64,000 nt of DNA from Anaerolineaceae bacterium (GCA_017417055.1 JAFPZX010000006.1:1-64000); one strand, 5' to 3'; positions 53,050-61,626 are shown, numbered from the stretch's first letter. Numbers and translations: made by a program. Notes: generated by a model from the sequence alone, not told the origin.

Positions 53050-54174
53050 ATGACACAAGTATTTCCGGAAATCAAAAAGCGATTCGGTTTCGGCGCGATG
53101 CGTCTCCCGATGAGGGATGGAAAAATCGACACGGATCAGGTTAATGAGATGGTTGACGTCTTTATTGAGAACGGATTCAATTATTTTGATACAGCTCACG
53201 GCTATCATGATGGCCTGTCGGAACTGACCCTTCGTCAATGCCTGACATCCCGCCATTCCCGGGATGAGTATCTGTTGACAAACAAACTGTCGGAGGAATA
53301 TTTCAAATCGGAAGAAAGCATCCGCCCGTTTTTTGAGAGTCAGCTCGAGGCCTGCGGTGTGGACTATTTTGATTTTTATCTGATGCATGCGCAGGACCGC
53401 AGAAATTATGTGAAATATCAGAACTGCCATGCCTATGAAGTCGCCGCTGCACTCAAAAAAGAAGGAAAGATCCGCCATATGGGGATTTCCTTCCATGATA
53501 CGGCAGATATTTTGGATGGAATCCTTACCGATCATCCGGAAGTGGAAATCGTTCAGATCCAGTTCAACTATCTTGACTATGATGATCACGCCATCCAGAG
53601 CGGCAAATGTCTGGAAATCTGCGCAAAGCATGGCAAACCTGCCATTGTGATGGAACCGGTCAAAGGCGGCAGTCTTGCGAATCTTCCCGAGGAAGCCGCG
53701 AAGGTTTTTGCTGATCTGGGCCCGATGAGTCCCGCTTCATACGCGATTCGCTATATCGCCGGCTTTGATCAGGTGGCTATGATCCTTTCCGGCATGAGCA
53801 GTCTGGAACAGATGAAGGACAACATCTCCTTCATGAAGGATTTCCAGCCTCTTTCTGAAACAGAGCATCAGGCTGTGGCGAAGGTGAAAGAAATCTTCAA
53901 GGGAATGAACCTGATTCCCTGCACGAACTGCCATTACTGCGTTGAGGAAAACCATTGTCCAAAGGATATCCTGATTCCGGATATGTTTGCCTGTCTGAAC
54001 GCGAAAAAGATGTTCAATGACTGGAACCAGCGGGTCTATTATCGCAACGAACTGACCCAAAATGGGCACGGCAAAGCCAGTGACTGTCTTAAATGCGGCA
54101 AATGTGAAAAGGTCTGTCCGCAGCATCTGGAAATAAGAAAACTGCTCACCCAGGTCAGTGAGGCATTTGAATAA
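53050..54174 (+). CDS. Aldo/keto reductase with C-terminal ferredoxin-type domain
   Basis: A 374-residue protein. The TIM-barrel AKR domain (1-270) has DTAHGYHDG, with the catalytic Tyr, and the family's KLSEEYF region where the catalytic Lys lies. The C-terminal part (about 285-374) carries cysteine motifs CTNCHYCVEENHCPKDI and CLKCGKCEKVCPQ for a 4Fe-4S cluster. This domain pairing is typical of strict anaerobes, in which electrons may come from ferredoxin as well as NAD(P)H. The substrate is unknown. RBS AGAGAGG. Confidence 0.9.
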   Translation: MTQVFPEIKKRFGFGAMRLPMRDGKIDTDQVNEMVDVFIENGFNYFDTAHGYHDGLSELTLRQCLTSRHSRDEYLLTNKLSEEYFKSEESIRPFFESQLEACGVDYFDFYLMHAQDRRNYVKYQNCHAYEVAAALKKEGKIRHMGISFHDTADILDGILTDHPEVEIVQIQFNYLDYDDHAIQSGKCLEICAKHGKPAIVMEPVKGGSLANLPEEAAKVFADLGPMSPASYAIRYIAGFDQVAMILSGMSSLEQMKDNISFMKDFQPLSETEHQAVAKVKEIFKGMNLIPCTNCHYCVEENHCPKDILIPDMFACLNAKKMFNDWNQRVYYRNELTQNGHGKASDCLKCGKCEKVCPQHLEIRKLLTQVSEAFE

Positions 54175-54178
54175 GGTA

Positions 54179-54273
54179 TTATAACTATTCGAACAGAACA
54201 CAAGGGGATATGTACCTTGCTGCCGCGAAGCCGACACAAGTGTGCCTGTCCCCTTGTGCGTTACTGTATTCAA
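54179..54273. repeat. Family B palindromic repeat, copy 5
   Basis: ATAACTATTCGAACAGAACA and GTTACTGTATTC form the ends; the core is ACAAGGGGATATGTACCTTG, CCGCGAAGCCGACACAAG and TGTGCCTGTCCCCTTGTGCG. The arms pair through GCACAAGGGGACAGG-type words. Confidence 0.7.
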
Positions 54274-54388
54274 TCCACCAAAGTCTTTCATAAATGTTTA
54301 TTAATTATGCGGTACAATTATCTTGTGTGATTTCCGGAAGAGGCGGGAATCATTTAGTTTTGTCCCGGTGTGTTACAAAGGAGAACCC

Positions 54389-55897
54389 ATGCTGAATGAA
54401 TTTAAAACGTATATTCGCCGATCTGATATGATCAATTGTGTTTTGTGCGGCGATGCGCCTTGTACTCAGGCCTGCCCGAATGCGGTGGACCCGGCAGGTA
54501 AGCTCCGCAGCATCTGGTTCGGTAACGAAAAAGGCGCTGCCGCTCCCTTTGTCAATGCTTTCCCCTGTGTGGATTGTTATGCTCCCTGTGAAGGAGCCTG
54601 TATCCGCTCCGGACAAGTACCGGTTCATAAATTGATGTCCCGGCTGCATGACGAGGTCCTGTATGGAACAGATCCGGTTAATATCACAGATGAGGAACGA
54701 TTGAAAACTGACATTTGCGGTGTTCCGCTGGAAAATCCTTATCTGCTTTCTTCATCGGTGGTTGCCAGTACCTATGATATGTGCGCGAGGGCATTTGACG
54801 CAGGTTGGGCAGGCGCGGCCTTCAAGACGATTTGTAATTTCCCGATTCATGAAGCTTCGCCGCGGTATGCGGTGATAAAAGATACTGCCGGGACGATTAT
54901 GGGATTCAAAAATATCGAGCAGCTCTCTGATCATAGTGTGGCAGAGAATATGGAAATATTCAAGCAGCTCAAAAAGAACTATCCCACAAAGTTCATTCTC
55001 GCGTCAATTATGGGACAGAATGAAGAAGAATGGGGATTGCTTGCCCGCATGTGCGAAGAGAATGGAGCGGATGCGATTGAACTGAATTTTTCCTGTCCAA
55101 ATATGGCTGAAGGTGGTTTGGGATCCGATATCGGACAAATACCGGAACTGGTAGAATTGTTTACCTCCATCGCGAAAAATTCCTGTAATATTCCGGTACT
55201 TGCAAAACTCACTCCAAATGTGGCGTCGATGATCCCGGCAGCAGCTGCCGCGAAACGCGGTGGAGCCGATGGAATTGCCGCTATTAACACCATTAAGAGT
55301 ATTATCGGTGTGAATCCGCATACTTACGTTTCCGCACCTGCGGTTCATGGCATGAGTGCGGTAGGCGGATACAGCGGCAATGCGGTGAAGCCGATTGCGC
55401 TGCGTTTTCTGTCAGAAATCGCGTCCGATCCGGATTTCCAGGAATTGCACCTCAGCGGCATGGGCGGGATTGAAACCTGGCAGGATGCGCTGGAGTTCAT
55501 TCTGCTCGGCTGTACTTCCCTGCAGGTAACAACTGCTGTTATGCAGTACGGCTACCGTATCATTGATGATTTGAAAGACGGCCTGAACCGGTATCTGGCA
55601 GAAAAGGGGTTTGCATCCGTAAAAGAAGCGGTTGGTCTTGCTGTCTGGAATGTCAGTGCTTCGACCGACGTTCTGGAACGTGATACAGTACTTTTCCCGA
55701 AGTTTGATTTCGATAAATGCATTGGCTGTGGACGCTGTGCTATTTCCTGCAGCGATGGCGGGCATCAGGCGATTCGCATGACAAAGGACCGCAAACCGAA
55801 CCTGAACGGAAGCAAATGTGTGGGCTGCCATTTGTGTCTGCAGGTTTGCCCGATGAACGCGATATCTTCCGCCCGTAAACGTATCAACCGGGCGTAA
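54389..55897 (+). CDS. PreA-like FMN/Fe-S oxidoreductase with N-terminal Fe-S domain
   Basis: The start at 54389 has AAAGGAGA upstream. The 502-residue product begins with a Fer4_20-like domain: Cys17, 20, 25, 29 and Cys60, 63, 67, 71 can hold two 4Fe-4S clusters. A dihydroorotate dehydrogenase-like FMN barrel follows (about 105-410). Two C-terminal ferredoxin motifs, CIGCGRCAISC and CVGCHLCLQVCP, complete it. Dihydropyrimidine dehydrogenase has these parts plus an FAD/NADPH module, which is missing here. In human DPD the catalytic Cys lies in LACGQ; here the aligned segment is SDIGQ. The substrate is therefore uncertain. Confidence 0.83.
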   Translation: MLNEFKTYIRRSDMINCVLCGDAPCTQACPNAVDPAGKLRSIWFGNEKGAAAPFVNAFPCVDCYAPCEGACIRSGQVPVHKLMSRLHDEVLYGTDPVNITDEERLKTDICGVPLENPYLLSSSVVASTYDMCARAFDAGWAGAAFKTICNFPIHEASPRYAVIKDTAGTIMGFKNIEQLSDHSVAENMEIFKQLKKNYPTKFILASIMGQNEEEWGLLARMCEENGADAIELNFSCPNMAEGGLGSDIGQIPELVELFTSIAKNSCNIPVLAKLTPNVASMIPAAAAAKRGGADGIAAINTIKSIIGVNPHTYVSAPAVHGMSAVGGYSGNAVKPIALRFLSEIASDPDFQELHLSGMGGIETWQDALEFILLGCTSLQVTTAVMQYGYRIIDDLKDGLNRYLAEKGFASVKEAVGLAVWNVSASTDVLERDTVLFPKFDFDKCIGCGRCAISCSDGGHQAIRMTKDRKPNLNGSKCVGCHLCLQVCPMNAISSARKRINRA

Positions 55898-55928
55898 ATG
55901 AAAATTCTCTTGTCACAAGGCAGGCATC

Positions 55929-56951
55929 ATGACAGAAAAGACAGCAGACAAACATTCCTTTTTTCCGAATATTTCCGAAAATGTTCTTCGTAAAATCAAT
56001 GAAGAAATCAAGGAAGTTCGGCTGCCTTCAGCCATTGAAGAATTGCGCGGAGATAATCGTTCCGCGCGTGCCATTATGGCAGAGCGGATCCTGCGGGCAG
56101 TTAATGATGGACATCTGTCTTCAGCAGCAGGAAGTGATGAATTTCTTCAAAAGCGCTCTGCTGTAGAAGATGCTCCGCTGCCGGCCTTTTTTGAATCGGT
56201 TCTTGAAAAGGACAATGGGTCAATAAAAGATTTTCATGGTGTGAATATTATTACTTTTGGTCAAAAAGCAGACAGCAGTTATACAGTTCTTTATCTTCAT
56301 GGCGGCGCTTATACGGAAGAGATCCTGCCGTTCCATCTGAATTTCTGTTCCAACCTTTCCAGACGGCTCAAAGCCTGTGTGATCGTTCCGCTTTATCCGC
56401 TGGCTCCGAACCACAACTGGAAAGAGACGTATGACCTGCTGACCGGTCTTTATCGGGAAATGCTTGCTGAAAAACAGAATGAAATCACTATTATGGGTGA
56501 TTCTGCCGGCGGAGGATTGGCAATTGCTTTCTGTCAGTTTCTGAAAACGATTGATCTCCCGCAGCCGGATCATTTGATCGGTCTTTCTCCCTGGGTAGAT
56601 GTTGCGATGACCGATACGGATTATGAACCCTATCGTCCGCTGGACCCGATGCTGGATGTTCCCGGTCTGCAGGAAATCGGAAAAGCCTGGGCGGGGGAAC
56701 TTTCTGTCCGTGATCCCAAAATCAGCCCGATTTTTGGGGATAACCACGGTCTGCCAAAAACACTGCTTTTCGCAGGTACCCGTGAGATCCTTTATCCGGA
56801 TATTTGCAAATTCTATGAAAAAATGCGTGCTGACGGCTGCGATGCAGAGCTGGTCGTCGCTGAAGGTATGAACCATGTCTTCCCGCTCTATGGTCTTCCC
56901 GAATCCAAAGAAGCCATTGCGCGTATTGACCGGGAAATCACAGGCGGGTAA
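55929..56951 (+). CDS. Alpha/beta hydrolase, hormone-sensitive-lipase-like
   Basis: A 340-residue carboxylesterase. The oxyanion-hole motif is YLHGGAYTE (about residues 119-127), the nucleophile Ser is in GDSAGGG, the acid lies in the LDVPGLQE/REILYP region, and the catalytic His is in EGMNHVFPLY. No signal peptide, so it is cytoplasmic. It likely hydrolyses short-chain esters or deacetylates sugars or xenobiotics. RBS AAGGCAGG, 31 bp after the PreA-like gene. Confidence 0.9.
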   Translation: MTEKTADKHSFFPNISENVLRKINEEIKEVRLPSAIEELRGDNRSARAIMAERILRAVNDGHLSSAAGSDEFLQKRSAVEDAPLPAFFESVLEKDNGSIKDFHGVNIITFGQKADSSYTVLYLHGGAYTEEILPFHLNFCSNLSRRLKACVIVPLYPLAPNHNWKETYDLLTGLYREMLAEKQNEITIMGDSAGGGLAIAFCQFLKTIDLPQPDHLIGLSPWVDVAMTDTDYEPYRPLDPMLDVPGLQEIGKAWAGELSVRDPKISPIFGDNHGLPKTLLFAGTREILYPDICKFYEKMRADGCDAELVVAEGMNHVFPLYGLPESKEAIARIDREITGG

Positions 56952-56953
56952 AG

Positions 56954-56990
56954 AAAAAAACGGGACAGGCTTTTGAGCCTGTCCCACTGC
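56954..56990 (-). terminator. Terminator between the convergent hydrolase and trxB genes
   Basis: GGGACAGGCT (56962-56971), loop TTTG, AGCCTGTCCC (56976-56985) is a perfect hairpin. The A-tract on its left side becomes a T-tract for the minus-strand trxB transcript. Confidence 0.85.
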
Positions 56991-56993
56991 ATA

Positions 56994-57914
56994 TCAATAT
57001 GTCTTCGATACCGAAATACCTGCCTGGGCGCCGAGCGCAGCGGAGACAATTACCTGTCGGTAGCGGCTGTCGACGGATTCACCCGCGGCATAGACATTCG
57101 GAACAGAGGTCTGCATATCCGGTCCAACTTTAATGGTGCCGTTTTCGATTTCTACCTGCCCTTCCACAATATCAGTGACGGTTTTATTCCCGACAAAAAC
57201 GAATACACCGTCGATGGGCATCAGGCTTTGTTCGCCCGTCTTGACATTTTTGATTTTCAGCCCGGTGACTTTTTCTTCTCCGACGATCTCTTCCACAACA
57301 GAATTCCAGCAGAAATGGATCTTTGGATTTTCAAAAGCACGATCCTGGACGATCTTGTCTGCCCGCAGCGAATCGCGGCGATGGATGATGGTGACGGAAG
57401 CGGCGAAGCGGGTCAGGAATTCCGCTTCTTCCACGGCAGAGTTGCCGCCGCCGACGACTGCCACATTCTTTTTGCGGTAGAAAAAGCCGTCGCAGGTGGC
57501 GCAATAGGAAACACCTCTCCCGGTGAATTCCTTTTCGCCTGGGACGTTCAGCGGCAGGTGATTAGAGCCGGCCGTGATGATGACTCGTTCACAATTGTAG
57601 GCTGTGGTACCGGTATTGACGACCAGCGGCTGTGAACGGAAGTCCACACTTTCCACCACATCGGAGACAACCACCGCGCCGAATTTTTCTGCCTGTGCGC
57701 GGAATTTGTCCATCAGTTCGGATCCGCTTACGGAGTCTGCAAATCCCGGATAGTTTTCAATATCTGCGGTCAGGGATGCCTGTCCGCCAAATGTCGGACC
57801 ACTGATGATGACCGGGTTCAGACCGGCACGTCCGGTGTAAATCGCCGCGCTCAGTCCCGCAGGACCCGAACCGATGATCAGTACTTTACAATTTTTGACT
57901 TCTTTGTCGCTCAT
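56994..57914 (-). CDS. trxB: Thioredoxin reductase
   Basis: A 306-residue FAD/NADPH flavoenzyme. N-terminal FAD motif GSGPAGLSAA, redox-active CATC (about residues 136-139), NADPH motif GGGNSAVEEA and the C-terminal GxxAAG variant VYAAGESVD are all present. It keeps cytoplasmic thioredoxin reduced. It might feed related peroxidases; no thioredoxin gene is in the window. RBS AGAGGTC and a TATAAT at 57954-57959 (minus strand). Confidence 0.93.
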   Translation of the reverse strand: MSDKEVKNCKVLIIGSGPAGLSAAIYTGRAGLNPVIISGPTFGGQASLTADIENYPGFADSVSGSELMDKFRAQAEKFGAVVVSDVVESVDFRSQPLVVNTGTTAYNCERVIITAGSNHLPLNVPGEKEFTGRGVSYCATCDGFFYRKKNVAVVGGGNSAVEEAEFLTRFAASVTIIHRRDSLRADKIVQDRAFENPKIHFCWNSVVEEIVGEEKVTGLKIKNVKTGEQSLMPIDGVFVFVGNKTVTDIVEGQVEIENGTIKVGPDMQTSVPNVYAAGESVDSRYRQVIVSAALGAQAGISVSKTY

Positions 57915-58214
57915 GAATGACCTCTAAAAAAGATAAATGCTTAATTTTTTACTATTATACAGGATTGATCAACAGAAAGGCCTTAGTCAGTGATGGAAAA
58001 ATAACATAGTATGGGACAGTAATCTTATAAACAAACCTAAATGTAAAAAGTCATATGAGTTTTTGCAGAATTATGTAATATCTCATATGATTTTTTATGA
58101 TTTCAAGTATACTGATTTCAAACTGATACGAAAGGGTAAGTATGGTAAATGGATCTTATTTGCTGATCGTGGTATAAGTCGGCAAAAGCGGTTCATTGAC
58201 TCAGCTAACTAAAA
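57915..58214. promoter_or_regulatory. Divergent promoter region between trxB and the acetyltransferase gene
   Basis: No gene is supported. TATAAT for trxB (minus strand) lies at 57954-57959. TCATATGAG (58051-58059) and CTCATATGA (58082-58090) form a 9-bp inverted repeat followed by six T residues, which could be an operator or a terminator. A minor ATG with a 10-codon frame at 58142 is too short to support. Confidence 0.45.
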
Positions 58215-58880
58215 ATGAAGAACATTGAACGAATGAAGGAGCATCTGGTGTATATCTCTGATGATGAGATATTCGAGCTGCAAAAGCGGGCGCGGCGGCT
58301 CACCCAGCAGCTGAACACCATTGACCGCTCGGATTTTGACGGGATCAGAGCGATCGTGAAGGAACTTTTGGGAAAATCGGAAGATGCCTTCATCAATCCG
58401 CCGTTTTACTGCGATTACGGAAACCGCATTGAGGTAGGAAAGAACTTTTTTGCCAACTATAATTGCACGATTATCGACACGGGCATGGTCCGCATTGGCG
58501 ACAACTGCCAGTTCGCACCGAATGTTGGGATCTATACTGCCGGTCATCCGGTTCATCCGGCCACACGGAACTCATTGTATGAATACGGTTTTGATATCAC
58601 CATCGGCGACAATGTCTGGATCGGCGCCAACTCGGTGGTTCTGCCTGGTGTGACGATTGGCTCCAATACCGTTATCGGAGCTGGAAGTGTTGTGAATCGC
58701 TCCATTCCGGAATGGTCCGTGGCTGCCGGGAATCCCTGCAGGGTGATCCGTACTATTACGGAAGAAGACCGGAATAAATATTTTGACGGACGGCTTATCG
58801 ATGACGAAGCCTGGCAGCATATCCTCGCTATCCAGGCTGAGGCGAATGATCCGGCAAAATATCCCACAAATAATATTTGA
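58215..58880 (+). CDS. Maltose/galactoside O-acetyltransferase-type hexapeptide enzyme
   Basis: A 221-residue left-handed beta-helix acetyltransferase of the Maa/LacA/NodL group. An N-terminal Mac domain (15-65) precedes hexapeptide repeats (75-190). The catalytic His is in YTAGHPVHP and the acetyl-CoA region is VWIGANSVVLPGVTIG through GAGSVVNRSIP then GNPCRVIR. It acetylates a sugar hydroxyl using acetyl-CoA. A C-terminal hydrophilic tail of 20 residues is longer than usual. The downstream hairpin GGGACAGGCC/GGCCTGTCCC (58903-58927) may terminate it. Confidence 0.92.
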   Translation: MKNIERMKEHLVYISDDEIFELQKRARRLTQQLNTIDRSDFDGIRAIVKELLGKSEDAFINPPFYCDYGNRIEVGKNFFANYNCTIIDTGMVRIGDNCQFAPNVGIYTAGHPVHPATRNSLYEYGFDITIGDNVWIGANSVVLPGVTIGSNTVIGAGSVVNRSIPEWSVAAGNPCRVIRTITEEDRNKYFDGRLIDDEAWQHILAIQAEANDPAKYPTNNI

Positions 58881-58902
58881 TCATCAATTTGATACCGTAT
58901 GC

Positions 58903-58927
58903 GGGACAGGCCATAAGGGCCTGTCCC
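58903..58927. terminator. Hairpin between the convergent acetyltransferase and DUF4143 genes
   Basis: GGGACAGGCC (58903-58912), loop ATAAG, GGCCTGTCCC (58918-58927). There is no long T-tract, so it is a weak terminator or a fragment of the repeat families. Confidence 0.55.
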
Positions 58928-58937
58928 ACGCTGTGAA

Positions 58938-60236
58938 TTATAAAAAAGCAGCCATATATAAAGGTAATGATATTTTTTTACCGGCTATACCTGCGTTTTG
59001 CGAAGAAAGTTTAATTCCCTTTCGAATCTGCTCTTTTTTCAACAGCTCGTTAAGAGATTTTGTTGTCCCTCTATTTGCCTTGACTTCAACCGGGACAACG
59101 GAAGCATCCCGCTCCAGCAGAAATTCAATTTCCAGTGAGGAATTATCCTTTTTATAATAGTGAAGGTTTTCATGCTGTTTATAGAGCATATCTGCAATCA
59201 GGCTCTCATATAAACCTCCCTTTGCCGAACCTTCCAGGGTATCATTCAATAAAGCTTCTTTCATTTGGAAACCGAACATGGCGCAAAACAGACCGATATC
59301 GCTGAGATACACTCGAAATTGATCCGGCTTTTCATAGGCCATAAGCGGGAATTCAGGCGTTGAGACATTTATGGAATTGATGATCATTCCTGCTTCGCGG
59401 AGCCAGTTAATGCTGCTTTCGAATTTTCTTGCAGTTCCCTTTTTCTCTACCACAGAATACTGGAATTTATGATTTTCCTTTGTGAGTTGTCTCGGTATGG
59501 AAAGGTAGCAGGTCCTCGCTTTGATCCGGTCTGAATTGTCAGCGTATTTTGCAATATCATCCTGATAGTCGCGGAGGATCTTTTCCTGAACATTATGAAC
59601 GGAATGAAAATTCCGCGTATCCAGATAAGTGTTTACCACTTCAGGCATTCCTCCTACGACCATGTATTCACGAAGATATTTCATCATGGCTGCATGTATA
59701 TGCTCCGGAATTGGATTTTCACCGCTGCAACAGGATTTTAAATTATTAATTACTTCATCGTCAATTCCAAGTGCCCACAGAAATTCTGTGAAATCCAGCG
59801 GGTACATGTCGAGAGGGAGTTCGTACCCGACCGGTACGGAAAATGTGTCTTTATAGGTCATTCCCAACAGCGAACCGGAGGCAATTACATCAAATCGTCC
59901 ATCTTCTGCCCAGAATTTCAGTGAAGTGCGGGCGTTGGGACATTCCTGAATCTCATCGAAAAATATAAGCGTTTTTTCCGGAATAAATTTTGCTTCGGGC
60001 ATGAGTAAGGAAATTCCCTGCGTCAGTGTCCGTACATCTAAATTTCCGGAAAATACCCGGAGCATTTCCGGTTTTTCGATAAAATTTATTTCAATGACAC
60101 TTTGGTAAGCAGCCATACCAAATTGACGGATGATATAGGTTTTCCCGCATTGACGGACTCCGTGAATAATCGGACATTCCCTTTTGGGTTTATTTTTCCA
60201 GTGCGCTAACTTTTCCCATATTTTTCTTTGAAGCAT
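58938..60236 (-). CDS. AAA-family ATPase with DUF4143 domain, second copy
   Basis: The start at 60236 (MLQRKIWEKL) is preferred over 60284 because GGAGGACAGCC precedes it. The 432-residue protein has Walker A GVRQCGKT (about residues 25-32), Walker B LIFFDEIQECPNA, a sensor ASGSLLG and a C-terminal DUF4143 nuclease-like domain with VEVKANRGTTKSL (PD-(D/E)xK ExK motif). It is only distantly similar to the protein at 35589. A family A repeat and a long perfect palindrome lie upstream. Its biological target is unknown. Confidence 0.88.
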   Translation of the reverse strand: MLQRKIWEKLAHWKNKPKRECPIIHGVRQCGKTYIIRQFGMAAYQSVIEINFIEKPEMLRVFSGNLDVRTLTQGISLLMPEAKFIPEKTLIFFDEIQECPNARTSLKFWAEDGRFDVIASGSLLGMTYKDTFSVPVGYELPLDMYPLDFTEFLWALGIDDEVINNLKSCCSGENPIPEHIHAAMMKYLREYMVVGGMPEVVNTYLDTRNFHSVHNVQEKILRDYQDDIAKYADNSDRIKARTCYLSIPRQLTKENHKFQYSVVEKKGTARKFESSINWLREAGMIINSINVSTPEFPLMAYEKPDQFRVYLSDIGLFCAMFGFQMKEALLNDTLEGSAKGGLYESLIADMLYKQHENLHYYKKDNSSLEIEFLLERDASVVPVEVKANRGTTKSLNELLKKEQIRKGIKLSSQNAGIAGKKISLPLYMAAFL

Positions 60237-60270
60237 GGCTGTCCTCCGGTTTTCTTTTGTTGTGAGATAA

Positions 60271-60359
60271 CTGTTCACAATCAAGTCAAGTGACCTGTTT
60301 TCGTTGACTCATTATTGAGTCAACAGAACAGGTTGCTTTGACTCATTCTGAATAGTTAC
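60271..60359. repeat. Family A palindromic repeat, copy 5, with flanking direct repeats
   Basis: The core hairpin CCTGTTTTCGTTGACTCA / TGAGTCAACAGAACAGG has loop TTAT. The 12-bp word GTTGTGAGATAA occurs directly on both sides (60259-60270 and 60360-60371), as if a target site had been duplicated. The ends TAACTGTTC and GAATAGTTAC are near inverted repeats. Confidence 0.75.
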
Positions 60360-60404
60360 GTTGTGAGATAAATTATAATATAAGTTCATAAAATCTGCAG
60401 CAAT

Positions 60405-60465
60405 TGCATAAATCATCCTCATGAAATATGCAACATATGCATATTTCATGAGGATGATTTATGCA
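60405..60465. repeat. 61-bp perfect palindrome with 28-bp arms
   Basis: The left arm (60405-60432, beginning TGCATAAATCATCC) and right arm (60438-60465, ending GGATGATTTATGCA) are exact complements around ACATA. It lies 170 bp upstream of the DUF4143 gene at 60236. Confidence 0.9.
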
Positions 60466-60590
60466 GTGAAAACCGGCGAAATAGTTAATCCTGTGATGAA
60501 TGTTTTAAACGGATGAACACTTATCTTGTCCTGGATACGGTTCACATGAGGTGTATGTGCTGAATGGAGATGTCTCTTCTCGTTTTCAAG

Positions 60591-60653
60591 GAAAGAGCGC
60601 TTATTCTTGCGATAACAGGAGTTTACCTCCCGTCGCAGGATAAGCGCTCTTTC
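60591..60653. repeat. 63-bp long hairpin near the end of the IolB-like gene
   Basis: GAAAGAGCGCTTAT (60591-60604) pairs exactly with ATAAGCGCTCTTTC (60640-60653), with an inner partial stem CTTGCGA / TCGCAGG. It is followed by the IolB terminator and does not overlap a supported gene. Confidence 0.75.
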
Positions 60654-60670
60654 TTCGTGTAGGATGTACC

Positions 60671-60702
60671 AAAAAAGGGACGGTTACCCCGGAACCGTCC
60701 CT
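60671..60702 (-). terminator. Terminator of the IolB-like gene
   Basis: On the minus strand AGGGACGGTT and AACCGTCCCT (arms at 60677-60685 and 60693-60701) form a stem followed by a six-T tract. Confidence 0.85.
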
Positions 60703-60711
60703 TGATATTTA

Positions 60712-61518
60712 TCAGTGGAATTCGGGCTGGTTGACGATGGCGGCGTCGTGCAGCCAGGTATAGCGTTCGTCTTCGCAGCGGTCGGTCTGCAGCCAGGGTT
60801 TGCCGTCCAGATGGCGGATCATCCAGCAGGTATACATCAGGAAACCGGGCGCAGCTGACTGCGGATGCAGTTCGCCGCCGGGAATGGCGGAAAAGCTTCC
60901 GTCCACGCTCTTGAACACCTGGTCGCCGACAAAACTTGCGCCGAAACCTTCCGGACGATCGAACAGGAAGTAATAGCACTCCGGCTGCGGGTGGCTGTGC
61001 GGCAGGTAACCGGACCAGTTGCCGCGGTCATTCATCACTTCACCCAGAACCATATTGGACCAGGGTTCGTGTTCATAATCAAAAACCGTGTTCACCTGAC
61101 GGTTGGCTGTGTTGCCGAATTTCCCTTTGGCTCCGGAATAGATCCATGGAATGTCCTTCGGCTCATATAGTTTGGGCGGGAAGGTCTTGTCATTGTGCGT
61201 GCACTGGACCAGCACTTCGGCATCTTCCAATGCTTCTATGGTGATGGTGTCTCCGGTGCAGACGTGAGCCGCGTAGGGCAGTTCGGTGAAGACATCCTTG
61301 CGGGAGGCCTCCATTGAGAGGTCACCGGCGCTGAGAATAATCTTTCCCTTCTGAAGCAGGGCAGCAATTTCTTCGCCTTCGCGGCAGAAGCTTCGTTTTT
61401 CGCCGGCGGGGATGCGGTAGATCCGCACGTCCATCAGCATGTGGCTGTATTCGTTGTCATAGGTGCAGAGTGTCCGCACGCCGTTTTCATCAAATTCCGG
61501 ATATCCGAAAAGTTTCAT
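60712..61518 (-). CDS. iolB: IolB-like 5-deoxy-glucuronate isomerase (KduI/IolB cupin family)
   Basis: A 268-residue two-cupin protein. The C-terminal cupin has NDRGNWSGYLPHSHPQPECY with metal ligands His/His/Glu, then PGGELHPQ. IolB isomerises 5-deoxy-glucuronate in inositol breakdown; the related KduI acts on 4-deoxy-5-ketouronates from pectin. Length (about 270) and sequence look nearer to IolB. No other iol gene is in the window and the neighbour upstream is a GH36 glycosidase, so the substrate could be a different uronate. RBS GGAGGATC. Confidence 0.82.
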   Translation of the reverse strand: MKLFGYPEFDENGVRTLCTYDNEYSHMLMDVRIYRIPAGEKRSFCREGEEIAALLQKGKIILSAGDLSMEASRKDVFTELPYAAHVCTGDTITIEALEDAEVLVQCTHNDKTFPPKLYEPKDIPWIYSGAKGKFGNTANRQVNTVFDYEHEPWSNMVLGEVMNDRGNWSGYLPHSHPQPECYYFLFDRPEGFGASFVGDQVFKSVDGSFSAIPGGELHPQSAAPGFLMYTCWMIRHLDGKPWLQTDRCEDERYTWLHDAAIVNQPEFH

Positions 61519-61626
61519 TGTTGATCCTCCACATTATGTTTTAAATAACACGTTAATTTTACCAACTTTTCCATATTTGGGTTTTATTTTTTTGAAATAC
61601 TTTTGGTTTTGCGGCAGAAAATAATA

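Noticed and set aside
58142..58177. Ten-codon frame with an RBS-like GAAAGGG upstream of the acetyltransferase gene
   Set aside because: Too short to separate from chance, and no regulatory pattern around it.
60623..60979. 118-codon minus-strand frame overlapping the IolB-like gene
   Set aside because: It overlaps IolB in another frame and runs through the terminator hairpins; IolB has clear cupin motifs and an RBS.
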